Below are positions 8,714-17,177 of a DNA stretch of 64,000 nucleotides, piece by piece. The notes under the pieces are model-generated. The model made no database searches. It was not told the DNA's origin and saw only the letters and a program-made list of their open reading frames with translations. Both the position numbers and the translations under genes were made by a program. Source of the stretch: Enterocytospora artemiae (Eukaryota > Microsporidia); contig JASNGC010000004.1 of assembly GCA_038659295.1 (NCBI GenBank), positions 124,001-188,000 on the forward strand, given 5' to 3'. The first letter of the stretch is position 1, and every line of letters begins with the position of its first letter.

Positions 8714-11200
8714 CTATTCATTTCTATTTTGGAATAGATCTACTAGAAAAATTGCTGATGTAAAAAATACCATTGATAGGTTCCATCCAAAAAAGAAAGT
8801 TGCTGGTATATTTGCCAGAAAAACAATAGATTCCAAACTAGTAATATCTGGTATAATAGTTATCAGAGTACTCATGCGCTTATATGATTTCGAAATTGTA
8901 CCATCACCTTTTCCATCCAAGAATCCTTTAAACATAGCACTAGCTTGAATATGAATTAAAACACATTTACAAAACAAAACCAATATTATACATAAACCTA
9001 GCACAATAAGTTTGGTGGTAACTTTAACTGATGGATTTCTTGTTGTGAATCTAAACCAAAGGAATGAATAGTAGATTTTATCTACAATCATATTCAATTT
9101 CGAGTTTATAGAAATCAATACTGCACTTTCCTTTTCTCTAGAAAACCTACTGCACATTTGTGTTCTGGCCCTATCATCAGCAAAATTATCAATAAAATAT
9201 TTATGGTTAGTGTTTTCGGAAATGTAAAACTCTTCAGACGATTTTTCAGCATAAAAAGAAGCATTTAAAGAATGCCCGTTCATTTTATAGCACAATCTCT
9301 TGCCAGTCTTTGAATGAATAAATCTTACAATGGAAGTTCGTGCACAGAGATACTCACAGGGTATACTTACAGTCCACAAATCATAATCAACTGGTTGCAT
9401 AGGGTGATGCTGTGGGTTAGCATCTGTTGCGGGCCTTTTGTCTGGCTCATTGGACTCATCTATGATACTATTGTCATCGTTCCCCCTAAAGGAGATTTCA
9501 ACAGCTTTAGCAACTACTCGGTTAAATTTCTCTTCCTCTTCTCTATCTTCCATGACTAAGTATTCGTCCTTATCAGAATATTTTAACTTTACACAGTCCC
9601 CATTTTTAATAAATCTCTCATCTTCTCCAATTTCACTACTCGGATGAATTTTTTCAATCTCAATAAACCTAGCAGCATCAACAATAATTCTGGAATGTTT
9701 TCTTGAAACTATTGATATGATTGATCTATCCATTACAAAGGCATTATAATATACGCCTGTATCTTCGGATAAAAGTTCTTTTTGTGGTCTCAAGGTTGAT
9801 TCCAACTGGGATGATCCAATATTCCGATCAGCATTATTATTTCTGTTGTGATCCTTAATCTTGAGAATATTTCGTATCTCAAATGGATATTTATACAGTG
9901 GACTATTATCCCCACCATAAATCTGGGTGGACAATATAGTATTTCTATAAGACAGATCAACTATTGCTGGTATAGTAACCGAAATAAGGAATAAGAATAC
10001 AATGGAAGCATACGAGATGAATATTCTAATCCAAAAATACTTTAGGGATATCATTTTTGTGGCTGATTTGGTAGTAAATAGTTTATGGGATGAGATGATA
10101 ACAGTGCTATTTCCACTATCACTAGCAGGAGTTTCACACATATCTGGATTTTTATCATACCTGGAACTATCAGGGATGTTATGGATTGAAGTATGGTCAA
10201 TAAGGCTTCTTTTGTTTTCTCTGACCGTCTTCTTGAACTCAACCATAGATATCTGTATAACAAGTAATCCAAGAAAAGGAATGCAATATAAATCAGATGA
10301 TATTGAAAGAAACAGAAACATATAGTTTAGAACAGGATTACCTCGGAACCAATAGGACACTAATGCAAACACTGTTGCAAACGTGGAATTTGATAGTGGT
10401 ATTAATGTGTTATCAAATATAAATATTAAAAGAGCAAATATCAAACTAGATGTGAATAAAATAGCACAAATATTTGATTGGGAAAGGCGGATGCAAGCAT
10501 GGCTTAGCTTTGAATTTGCATAGTATTCCTTCAATATCCAAAATAATGCAAGTTTGTTCCTAATAACACCATAGAGGTGATTGAAGGAAGTTGTACAAGG
10601 TATTGAGGAGTTTAATGGTTTGAGTTTTGGTAGCCATGGATCATTTTTCAACTTACTTAGTAAAACTATATTCTCGTCAGGTTTTTTAGGGCTATATCTC
10701 CTTATTGAATTCTTATATTCTCTCTTGTGCGTATTGCTGTGGCTAGGCATAGATGAACTATTATTAAAATCATATAATGCATGGCTATTGTTTGTGGTGT
10801 GCAGTGCTTGTGGTGATATAGTCTGCTTTTTCACCAAATGGCCATCATGAGACTGATTTGTTTGACCGTTTGTGATCAATATATGCTGATTTTTTCTTGG
10901 TTTTTCATTTATTGATAGAGCCTCAATTGCTACTATTATGCAACACAAGTACAGTAGAACTATATTCATTGCCTTTGTTAGTAGTATTTTGTTTATTTTT
11001 GCAAACAAACTCACCAAAATATAGGTAATATAAGAAGGTAGTGCTAAAGTGGAAATACCAGAAAATGACCTACTCTCAATATGTTGCAATGAGTCCAAAA
11101 AACTATTTCCAGTAAATGAAATAAGAGGGGTTCCTTCTTCTACAATCAGGTTGGACTGAGTGCCTGCAAAGCCCATAACTGAAAAATACTGAAAAATCAT
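8714..11200 (-). CDS. divergent O-mannosyltransferase (PMT)-like membrane protein with MIR region, probable pseudoenzyme
   Basis: This protein has 828 residues. The start ATG follows cgcccccaa. A MIR-type beta-trefoil region lies about residues 470-690, recognised from the phrases NGDCVKLKY, DYDLWTVSIP and VRFIHSKTGKRL, as in PMT enzymes. Upstream, near residue 260, FDNTLIPLSNSTF matches the PMT helix pattern (D)N-x-L-x-x-x-S-R, with Asn in place of Arg. Membrane segments lie near residues 75-100, 240-310 and 400-420, and there are two or more after the MIR region. The catalytic Asp-Glu loop expected in the N-terminal part of active PMTs is not visible; a polar Asn/Ser-rich segment (about 105-200) stands there instead. 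Active PMTs add mannose to Ser/Thr in the ER. This one may be a regulatory or structural relative. Confidence 0.55.
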   Translation of the reverse strand: MIFQYFSVMGFAGTQSNLIVEEGTPLISFTGNSFLDSLQHIESRSFSGISTLALPSYITYILVSLFAKINKILLTKAMNIVLLYLCCIIVAIEALSINEKPRKNQHILITNGQTNQSHDGHLVKKQTISPQALHTTNNSHALYDFNNSSSMPSHSNTHKREYKNSIRRYSPKKPDENIVLLSKLKNDPWLPKLKPLNSSIPCTTSFNHLYGVIRNKLALFWILKEYYANSKLSHACIRLSQSNICAILFTSSLIFALLIFIFDNTLIPLSNSTFATVFALVSYWFRGNPVLNYMFLFLSISSDLYCIPFLGLLVIQISMVEFKKTVRENKRSLIDHTSIHNIPDSSRYDKNPDMCETPASDSGNSTVIISSHKLFTTKSATKMISLKYFWIRIFISYASIVFLFLISVTIPAIVDLSYRNTILSTQIYGGDNSPLYKYPFEIRNILKIKDHNRNNNADRNIGSSQLESTLRPQKELLSEDTGVYYNAFVMDRSIISIVSRKHSRIIVDAARFIEIEKIHPSSEIGEDERFIKNGDCVKLKYSDKDEYLVMEDREEEEKFNRVVAKAVEISFRGNDDNSIIDESNEPDKRPATDANPQHHPMQPVDYDLWTVSIPCEYLCARTSIVRFIHSKTGKRLCYKMNGHSLNASFYAEKSSEEFYISENTNHKYFIDNFADDRARTQMCSRFSREKESAVLISINSKLNMIVDKIYYSFLWFRFTTRNPSVKVTTKLIVLGLCIILVLFCKCVLIHIQASAMFKGFLDGKGDGTISKSYKRMSTLITIIPDITSLESIVFLANIPATFFFGWNLSMVFFTSAIFLVDLFQNRNE

Positions 11201-11303
11201 TTGGGGGCGGTAATACAAATAATTTATTTGTCTACAGCGAACAACACCATAGGCATCATCTTATATAGAAGGATCCACACATCACTCAAATGAGGCATAT
11301 TTA

Positions 11304-11543
11304 CTAAAATGTTCTAATGTGAGTTATTCCCGAACCATTTATCAGCACATCACCAACTTTTTCCATTGTGAATTCTCCGATTTTATTCAAGCTTGCTCCA
11401 ATTCTGTGATATTCTGCGTCTGTTAATGTTATGTTGGCAAATGTATCAAATCCTATCAATTTTCCACAATACTTCTCTCCAGAAGAGAGAAAAACCGAGA
11501 TCTTACAGTTTTTAGAATTGTTTAGAAAATCAAGAGTGGCCAT
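11304..11543 (-). CDS. Sm/LSm-family protein
   Basis: This 79-residue protein is essentially one Sm fold. Sm1 is KISVFLSSGEKYCGKLIGFD followed by the conserved F-x-N, and Sm2 is DVLINGSGITHIR. Such proteins form seven-membered rings on U-rich RNA, either in spliceosomal snRNPs (Sm, LSm2-8) or in mRNA decay (LSm1-7). The spacing between Sm1 and Sm2 and the LINGSGIT ending resemble LSm5 or SmE, but I cannot fix the paralogue. The start is clear: the ATG follows aaacccccctaATG. Its presence fits a microsporidian that keeps at least one LSm ring. Confidence 0.85.
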   Translation of the reverse strand: MATLDFLNNSKNCKISVFLSSGEKYCGKLIGFDTFANITLTDAEYHRIGASLNKIGEFTMEKVGDVLINGSGITHIRTF

Positions 11544-11866
11544 TAGGGGGGTTTCAACTCAAAAAAATGTGAAATATAAATATAAATATACAGATTAGAT
11601 TAAATGATTTCATGATTTAGTCGGATGGCTGTGAAAGCATTTTAAGGGTACATTAACCTGATTTTGCCTTCTTAAAAATTTGAAAACTATCGATATTTTA
11701 TCCTCTGTTTTGTTAATTATTTGAAATGTTTAATTATCCAACAATGGAATATTATAATTCAACTTATAAGCTTTCATAAAGTGTTTATAAGTTGAATCAA
11801 TACCTTGATACCACTGATCCCAACAACTTCTTGCATATAAATTAAAAGTGAAAAGTGCCCCTAAGA
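11544..11866. promoter_or_regulatory. divergent promoter region between LSm and insulysin genes
   Basis: This gap holds the start signals of two divergently read genes (the C run at about 11547-11552 for the LSm gene, and gcccctaaga just before 11867). It also holds a perfect 13-bp inverted repeat, listed separately. Transcription control from this spacer is an inference. Confidence 0.5.
11757..11797. repeat. perfect 13-bp inverted repeat upstream of insulysin gene
   Basis: The left arm attcaacttataa (11757-11769) and the right arm ttataagttgaat (11785-11797) are exact reverse complements around a 15-base loop, and a G-T and a C-G pair can extend the stem inward. It ends 69 bases before the ATG at 11867. 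It could be a regulator-binding palindrome or an RNA hairpin in the leader; the sequence cannot decide. Confidence 0.9.
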
Positions 11867-14596
11867 ATGGCAATAGAAGTCCAAGATAAATTCAATGATA
11901 AAAGTTCCAACGAACAGGGAAAGATGTCCATTACATCGGAGATTATTAAGTCGTCGCTTGATAAAAATGATTATCGATTCAAGACCCTTCCGAACGGCCT
12001 TCGACTAGTTTTAGTCAGTAATCCAGAAATAAAAATGTGTTCCTGTGCGTTATCAGTCCCTGTTGGATTCCACAACGATTTTCAGGACTTTCCAGGAATT
12101 GCACACTTTTTAGAACATATGCTGGTGTTAGGAGATAGAGTTCATAGCTCAGACAACTCATTTGTCGAATTTTTTTCTACACATGGAGGCCATCGAAATG
12201 CCTATACAACAAATGAAACTACATATTTTTATTGCACCACCCAATCAATTCATTTAAAGGCTATGAATGATATTTTTGGAAGTTTCTTTATCAAGCCACT
12301 CTTTAGGAAAGAATCGGTTGAAAGGGAGCTTAGTGCAGTTGATTCTGAATTTTTAAACTGCATTAATGATCCTACACACAGGTTTGTTGCACTTACCAAG
12401 GAGTTGATGAAGAAAGGAATAAATGAATCAAATTTTTCTGTTGGAAACAGAGAATCTCTAAAGTATGATGATATTCACATTAAGGTCGAGGAGTTTTGGA
12501 ATGAAAATTATTCTGCGAATGAGATGGTTGCAGTTTTAGTTGGTTGTGAAACACTGGATGAACTTGAAGAGATTGGACAGATCTATGGTAAAATTCCAAC
12601 AAGAACAACGGGTAGATTTTCTAAGGAAACCCAATGCAACCGTAGCGATTCGACAGTTGTTTATGAAAAGCAAATCTTTGATGAGGAATTTTACCAGAAA
12701 TTGATACGTTTGAAACCTCTGGACAATGATAGGTCACTAAGAATTCTTATCACTCTCCCTACAACGTATATTCATTACAAACAAAGCCCGCTTACATTTC
12801 TGGCCAATGTGCTTGCAAAGACAGATGAAGATTCACTTTATTATAGATTGAAGGAGAAAAACTTGGCTTTGGGATTGAGTTTCCATCCGCAAGAAGAGAA
12901 GGAATTTACTATTGTTACAATATACATAAATTTGACAGCTCAAGGAGAAAAGAAATACAAAGAAGTTTTAAGTCTGATTATGAGCTCATTAGATTCACTA
13001 CCTATTTCAGAGGGTGAATACCGTAGATTCTCTGACATATTTTCTAAGAACTTTAGTCTTTCACAACCTCTTCCGGTGGAATTACTGGCTATGTTTATCG
13101 CTCTCAATATGCAGTGGGTTCCGAAGAAGTATATATTTCGTCGTTCAGATTTTTTTGGAGAGTTTAATCAGCCATTGATTACATCTCTGCTAGGTTATAT
13201 TAAGGACTACAAGAAGTGGATAGTTGTGTTAACGAGTAAGGAAGGTGATTTTGATAGGTCAGATAAATACTTTGGAATACAATATGCAATAGATGAAAAG
13301 ATTGATTTTGAAAGCTTGGTTACTGAAAAAGTAGAGCGTAGTTTTAAGGAAAATGTGGAGGAAGCGTCATGTTCCAAGCCAGAAGTTATTCCACTATCAG
13401 AGTTAATTGACCTGCCAGGATTCAAGTCATCATCACAGGGATATCTCTACAAAATAGAAAAATTAGAAAATGGGATGCTGTTCTTTCAATTTGATGACTC
13501 TTTCAAGTCTCCAACAGTGAATATTCAAATTATTATCAAATCAAGGGAAGTTTATGAAAATTTAGCTGCTCTGTCTGTTTGGATTCAAGTGGTTATAGAC
13601 TCATTTTCCTCCAAATATTCTTTGAAATTGCAGGATGCTATGGCGTCAGTATGCATGATATCATCATATGAAGGTATTTTCATCACTGCAGTAGGACTCA
13701 ATTCCAAAATTGTTGATATATTGATTCTTTTATTCAATGAATTTCATCTTCACAATAAAAATACCTTTGAGTCTTTTGTGGATCTAATGAGAAATAATTT
13801 GCAATCTGAAATTGCTGGTAGTCCATGTAATAGATTGGCCTCTGTTTTGGCCCAAGAAAATACCATTTATGGTCTAAAAGATGAAAAGTACCTAAGAGAT
13901 TTGGAAAATATGCATATTGAAGATATAAAATTTGTGGAGAATTACATAACAGAGATCATTGCAGTGGGTAACATTCACTATTCGGAGGTAAAACGGCTTT
14001 TTGAAGAATTTTCATGTAAAACTTATAATCCAGAACCTATAGTCAATATAAATAATTTCTCTAAACGAGAGATTCCGTTTAAAACCTTTGATGAGTCAAA
14101 TAATGCTATTTGTATAGGATATAAATGTAAGGACACCTGCAAGGATTATGCAATATCCCTAATTCTTACACAAATTTGTAGTGGGTCATTTTTCCAGGAA
14201 TTAAGAACAGTAGAAGAACTAGGGTATGTTGTGAGTGCTCAGAATTCAATACTAAACCACAAGGGATGGCTCCTATTTATTGTCCAGAGTACTCAACCGA
14301 CAGAACATCTAAAAGCAAGAATTCTGAAGTTTGTAGATGATTTGAAAGCTAGGCTAGCAAAGTTGACTCCAGAGGAGTTTAATGTTTTTAGACAAACAAT
14401 ATTGGAAACCTACAAGAATCCCCATCAGAATATTTCCTCCTTATTTGTTTCTGCTATTATCCTCTACAGCTTTACAGGTGTAGATTTTGAATATAATCAA
14501 AAGATGATTGATGTGCTGGAAAAAATTGAGTTAAAAGATTTAGTTGAAAGTGATTTCCTTTCAGACGAATTCATTGTTTATTCCTATTTGAAATAA
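11867..14596 (+). CDS. STE23: insulysin-type M16 metalloprotease
   Basis: This 909-residue protein is of usual length for the insulin-degrading enzyme family (yeast Ste23 and Axl1, human IDE). The inverted zinc motif HFLEH lies at residues 80-84, with His80, Glu83 and His84. The third zinc ligand is the Glu of AVDSE about 78 residues later. The phrase FSTHGGHRNAYTTNETTYF is the conserved exosite/active-site strand. The four-domain M16 length is kept, and a phrase resembling the substrate-cleft YVVSAQ (GYVVSAQNS) lies in the C-terminal half. These peptidases cleave short peptides and process a-factor-like precursors, usually in the cytosol. The start at 11867 is chosen because it follows gcccctaaga. 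A 13-bp inverted repeat lies upstream. Confidence 0.95.
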   Translation: MAIEVQDKFNDKSSNEQGKMSITSEIIKSSLDKNDYRFKTLPNGLRLVLVSNPEIKMCSCALSVPVGFHNDFQDFPGIAHFLEHMLVLGDRVHSSDNSFVEFFSTHGGHRNAYTTNETTYFYCTTQSIHLKAMNDIFGSFFIKPLFRKESVERELSAVDSEFLNCINDPTHRFVALTKELMKKGINESNFSVGNRESLKYDDIHIKVEEFWNENYSANEMVAVLVGCETLDELEEIGQIYGKIPTRTTGRFSKETQCNRSDSTVVYEKQIFDEEFYQKLIRLKPLDNDRSLRILITLPTTYIHYKQSPLTFLANVLAKTDEDSLYYRLKEKNLALGLSFHPQEEKEFTIVTIYINLTAQGEKKYKEVLSLIMSSLDSLPISEGEYRRFSDIFSKNFSLSQPLPVELLAMFIALNMQWVPKKYIFRRSDFFGEFNQPLITSLLGYIKDYKKWIVVLTSKEGDFDRSDKYFGIQYAIDEKIDFESLVTEKVERSFKENVEEASCSKPEVIPLSELIDLPGFKSSSQGYLYKIEKLENGMLFFQFDDSFKSPTVNIQIIIKSREVYENLAALSVWIQVVIDSFSSKYSLKLQDAMASVCMISSYEGIFITAVGLNSKIVDILILLFNEFHLHNKNTFESFVDLMRNNLQSEIAGSPCNRLASVLAQENTIYGLKDEKYLRDLENMHIEDIKFVENYITEIIAVGNIHYSEVKRLFEEFSCKTYNPEPIVNINNFSKREIPFKTFDESNNAICIGYKCKDTCKDYAISLILTQICSGSFFQELRTVEELGYVVSAQNSILNHKGWLLFIVQSTQPTEHLKARILKFVDDLKARLAKLTPEEFNVFRQTILETYKNPHQNISSLFVSAIILYSFTGVDFEYNQKMIDVLEKIELKDLVESDFLSDEFIVYSYLK

Positions 14597-14763
14597 ATAT
14601 CTTAGCAGTGATGTAGTGTCGGTAGTAATAGTCTTTTTGTATAAAGGGTCAGCCAACTACACATTTTGTCATTGATACATAAAAATCTATGGGTATATGC
14701 TCAGGATATTGATAATAATGTACACCATCTTATGTTGTGGTTCGGCTTGACCTGATTGATGCT

Positions 14764-15273
14764 CTAGATCTTCTTTACCTTTTCCTTGATTTTTAGAAAA
14801 ACAAATTTCATTCCAAGACTGTTCTCCTTATCACTCATCACTCTGTCTTTATAACAAATCTCTTGCTTGGAAACGGATATTTTCAACAAATTGTAGAGAA
14901 TCTTTTTAATGTCCCTAATTTTCACAGATCCTATACAGACTGTATCAGTAAATTTGATGCATGATTTATTACAAATATAAGGGATACAGGAGTCATGTAT
15001 CTTCACCAGTGTTGAATCATTATCAATGGCTGCAGTACTTGTTTCTCCATGGGAGTTGTTACTTTCTATTGTTGATATTGCTGGTAATTCGCCCAAATAC
15101 TTAAAATTATTGAATTCCCAGATTTTGTTCTTAATATTCCTGCCACGTGCTTTTTTCTGCCTCTTCCTTATCAAACTATTAACAAAATCAGAAAGGGAAT
15201 TGTCTACGAATAGAAATGATGGCATACTTCTTATATTTTCTAAGGACAGATGATTATTATCCAAGGCAAACAT
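14764..15273 (-). CDS. unrecognised protein with possible ubiquitin-like C-terminal fold
   Basis: This protein has 169 residues. The start is well supported by gcccctagaaat before the ATG. Residues 35-50 are strongly basic (RKRQKKARGRNIKNK), suggesting nuclear targeting or RNA/DNA contact. The last 65 residues (strand, helix IRDIKKILYNLLKI, strand EICYKDRVM, then a short strand FVFLKI) have the order of a ubiquitin-like or RAWUL fold as in PCGF/Bmi1 proteins. This is a pattern resemblance only. There are several Cys but no clear zinc motif. The function is unknown. Confidence 0.6.
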   Translation of the reverse strand: MFALDNNHLSLENIRSMPSFLFVDNSLSDFVNSLIRKRQKKARGRNIKNKIWEFNNFKYLGELPAISTIESNNSHGETSTAAIDNDSTLVKIHDSCIPYICNKSCIKFTDTVCIGSVKIRDIKKILYNLLKISVSKQEICYKDRVMSDKENSLGMKFVFLKIKEKVKKI

Positions 15274-15410
15274 ATTTCTAGGGGCAGTAATACTTTACCA
15301 AAATGTATAATAATCATACAATCGATTGACTTAAGGAAAAGCTTAAAGGTTAAATGTCAATTTCTATGTTATCAGTTTAATAACAAATCTTGTTGTTATA
15401 ATATTTATTT

Positions 15411-16808
15411 TTATACTTCCGGTTCAAAATCAGAACTTTTTAATTTAGAATTCTCTCCTGTGGTTTTTGTTTTCCTTATCTGTTGGTTTTTTATCTGATT
15501 GGAGGGATCTTTGTATTGACATAGCCCCAATGCAAAGTTCAAATGGGGGGTTTCGGTTTCTTCACAATATTCCAACTTATGAGAAGTAAAGGATTTTTCG
15601 GAGAAAGAGTCATCTATGGAACCATGGGTACCTATATTTCTGTCCACATTAGCTTTAGAAATTATTGATGGCTTAGTTGGGCTGTCCTCATTTTTGCCAG
15701 ATCCTTCTGTCGGAATTCCAACCAAATCTTTCACCGTATTCAGAAGTGATTCCTCAACAATAATTGCTTTAACAGGAGAGGGCTGTGTGGTTTTGACATG
15801 CTTGGACTCACTGCCATGCAGCCTTCGACCCTTTTTATTTTTAATTTCATGATTTTTTTCTATTTTATCCACTGTCGGTCTGTTTGAAAACAGTTCATCT
15901 GTATCGTCTAACTTATACTTCTTGCTATCTAGAGATTTCACCTTTGTATTGAGAGTATCTATCTGATTTTTTACGTGTCTCAGCTGCTGATCAACATTTT
16001 CAATCTTTTCCTCAACATTACTTAAATCTGATGAGGTCATTTCAGACTCTGAGGAAATAAGATGGCTTGATGAAGAATTAGGGGATGATTGTGATACGGA
16101 ACTTGAAGTTTTTTTAGATGATGTAATAAAAGAATCCAATGCTTTAGAATCTTTGGATTGTGTTTCATTGTGGCCCAATAAATAGCTACCCTTTTCCGTG
16201 ATACTGGTACTGTTTTCCAGTTTACTGTCCGTTTTGATTGGAATATTCTTCTGCATCTTACTTATTATATTTTTCCTATAATTTTTATCTGTTTCAAATC
16301 CTGGCTGATTCATGGGAATTGGTACGTCTAAGGATACCTTTGGGCTTGACTTGTTGTACCTATTCAGTATAGGATCGTCTCTAGTAAATCCACTTGGAGT
16401 GTCATGTATCGGTACAACTACTGGATGTTCGTATATGGGATCTGGAATAGTATAATTACTGATTGGTGCATCAGCTCCAATTGTACTCTTATCACGTTCT
16501 TGGGCAGGATTCTTTCCACCGAAATTATCTGAATTTACTCCGATATTGTTGTGAGTAGAACTTCCTATTTCGGCATAGCCTTGTTCAATTTCACTAGAAT
16601 ATGGCTTACCCTTCCTATCTGCTACTATAGTGTCGGCCAATTTGTTGGATTTGCTATTTAAGTTTCCCTTTACATTCGTTGATTGGCTATCCACCCCCAA
16701 AGAATCTTTCTTATTGATCACTAGTGATCGATATTTTGATAGAAAATAACATCCTATTATAAAGACATTTAAAAGGATTGCCGTGCTTATTTTTGAAGTA
16801 GACTTCAT
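15411..16808 (-). CDS. single-pass membrane or secreted low-complexity protein
   Basis: This 465-residue protein begins with a short basic stretch and one hydrophobic segment (about residues 9-24, ILLNVFIIGCYFL), followed by a long Ser/Asn/Lys/Asp-rich region. A type II membrane protein or a secreted protein with an uncleaved signal anchor fits. Residues about 250-290 (EKIENVDQQLRHVKNQ and following) form a short coiled coil, preceded by a Ser-rich run. The segment near 120-160 is rich in Pro (IPDPIYEHPVVVPIHD). No enzyme domain is visible. Such proteins in Microsporidia can be spore-wall, surface or host-exposed proteins, but nothing here proves that. Only a weak start signal (atccgagg) precedes the ATG. 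Confidence 0.6.
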   Translation of the reverse strand: MKSTSKISTAILLNVFIIGCYFLSKYRSLVINKKDSLGVDSQSTNVKGNLNSKSNKLADTIVADRKGKPYSSEIEQGYAEIGSSTHNNIGVNSDNFGGKNPAQERDKSTIGADAPISNYTIPDPIYEHPVVVPIHDTPSGFTRDDPILNRYNKSSPKVSLDVPIPMNQPGFETDKNYRKNIISKMQKNIPIKTDSKLENSTSITEKGSYLLGHNETQSKDSKALDSFITSSKKTSSSVSQSSPNSSSSHLISSESEMTSSDLSNVEEKIENVDQQLRHVKNQIDTLNTKVKSLDSKKYKLDDTDELFSNRPTVDKIEKNHEIKNKKGRRLHGSESKHVKTTQPSPVKAIIVEESLLNTVKDLVGIPTEGSGKNEDSPTKPSIISKANVDRNIGTHGSIDDSFSEKSFTSHKLEYCEETETPHLNFALGLCQYKDPSNQIKNQQIRKTKTTGENSKLKSSDFEPEV

Positions 16809-17177
16809 AGTAGACTTTCTCCTCGGATATTTTTAAACAAAAAGCTAAACAAGTGTTTCATAGTAAAGTCAATGATTTATGACTTTAGCCTGTTTCATAT
16901 TTCAAATCAAAATATATTGGTGGTAAATGGTAATCTGCTGTTTATCAGATTATTTATTGAAGATTATTTTTAAAGCTTTTGTGAAATCATAGTGCACATA
17001 ACCTATTGATAGAAGTATATTCTGTCTTATAACCACAGTACATTTGTGGTTTCTCTTACACATTGTTCCTATCAAACCGTAGATAGAAGGTTAGAGGGGC
17101 AATGGTTAAGACCAACATTTATTAGTTGAAGTCTCCATATACATAGAATGTTCTTGTGTGAAGTTGGTTTTTAAAGA
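16809..17177. other. intergenic; small hairpin, no gene seen
   Basis: The gap lies between two minus-strand genes. A perfect 7-bp inverted repeat (taatctg ... cagatta, 16931-16952, 8-base loop) is present. A 37-codon frame with ATG at 17063 on the minus strand was considered but not accepted, because its nearest C triplet is over 30 bases away. Confidence 0.5.

Noticed and set aside
16950..17063. 37-codon minus-strand frame beginning MCKRNHK
   Set aside because: The nearest C triplet is over 30 bases upstream of the ATG, the product is short and no relative is known to me.
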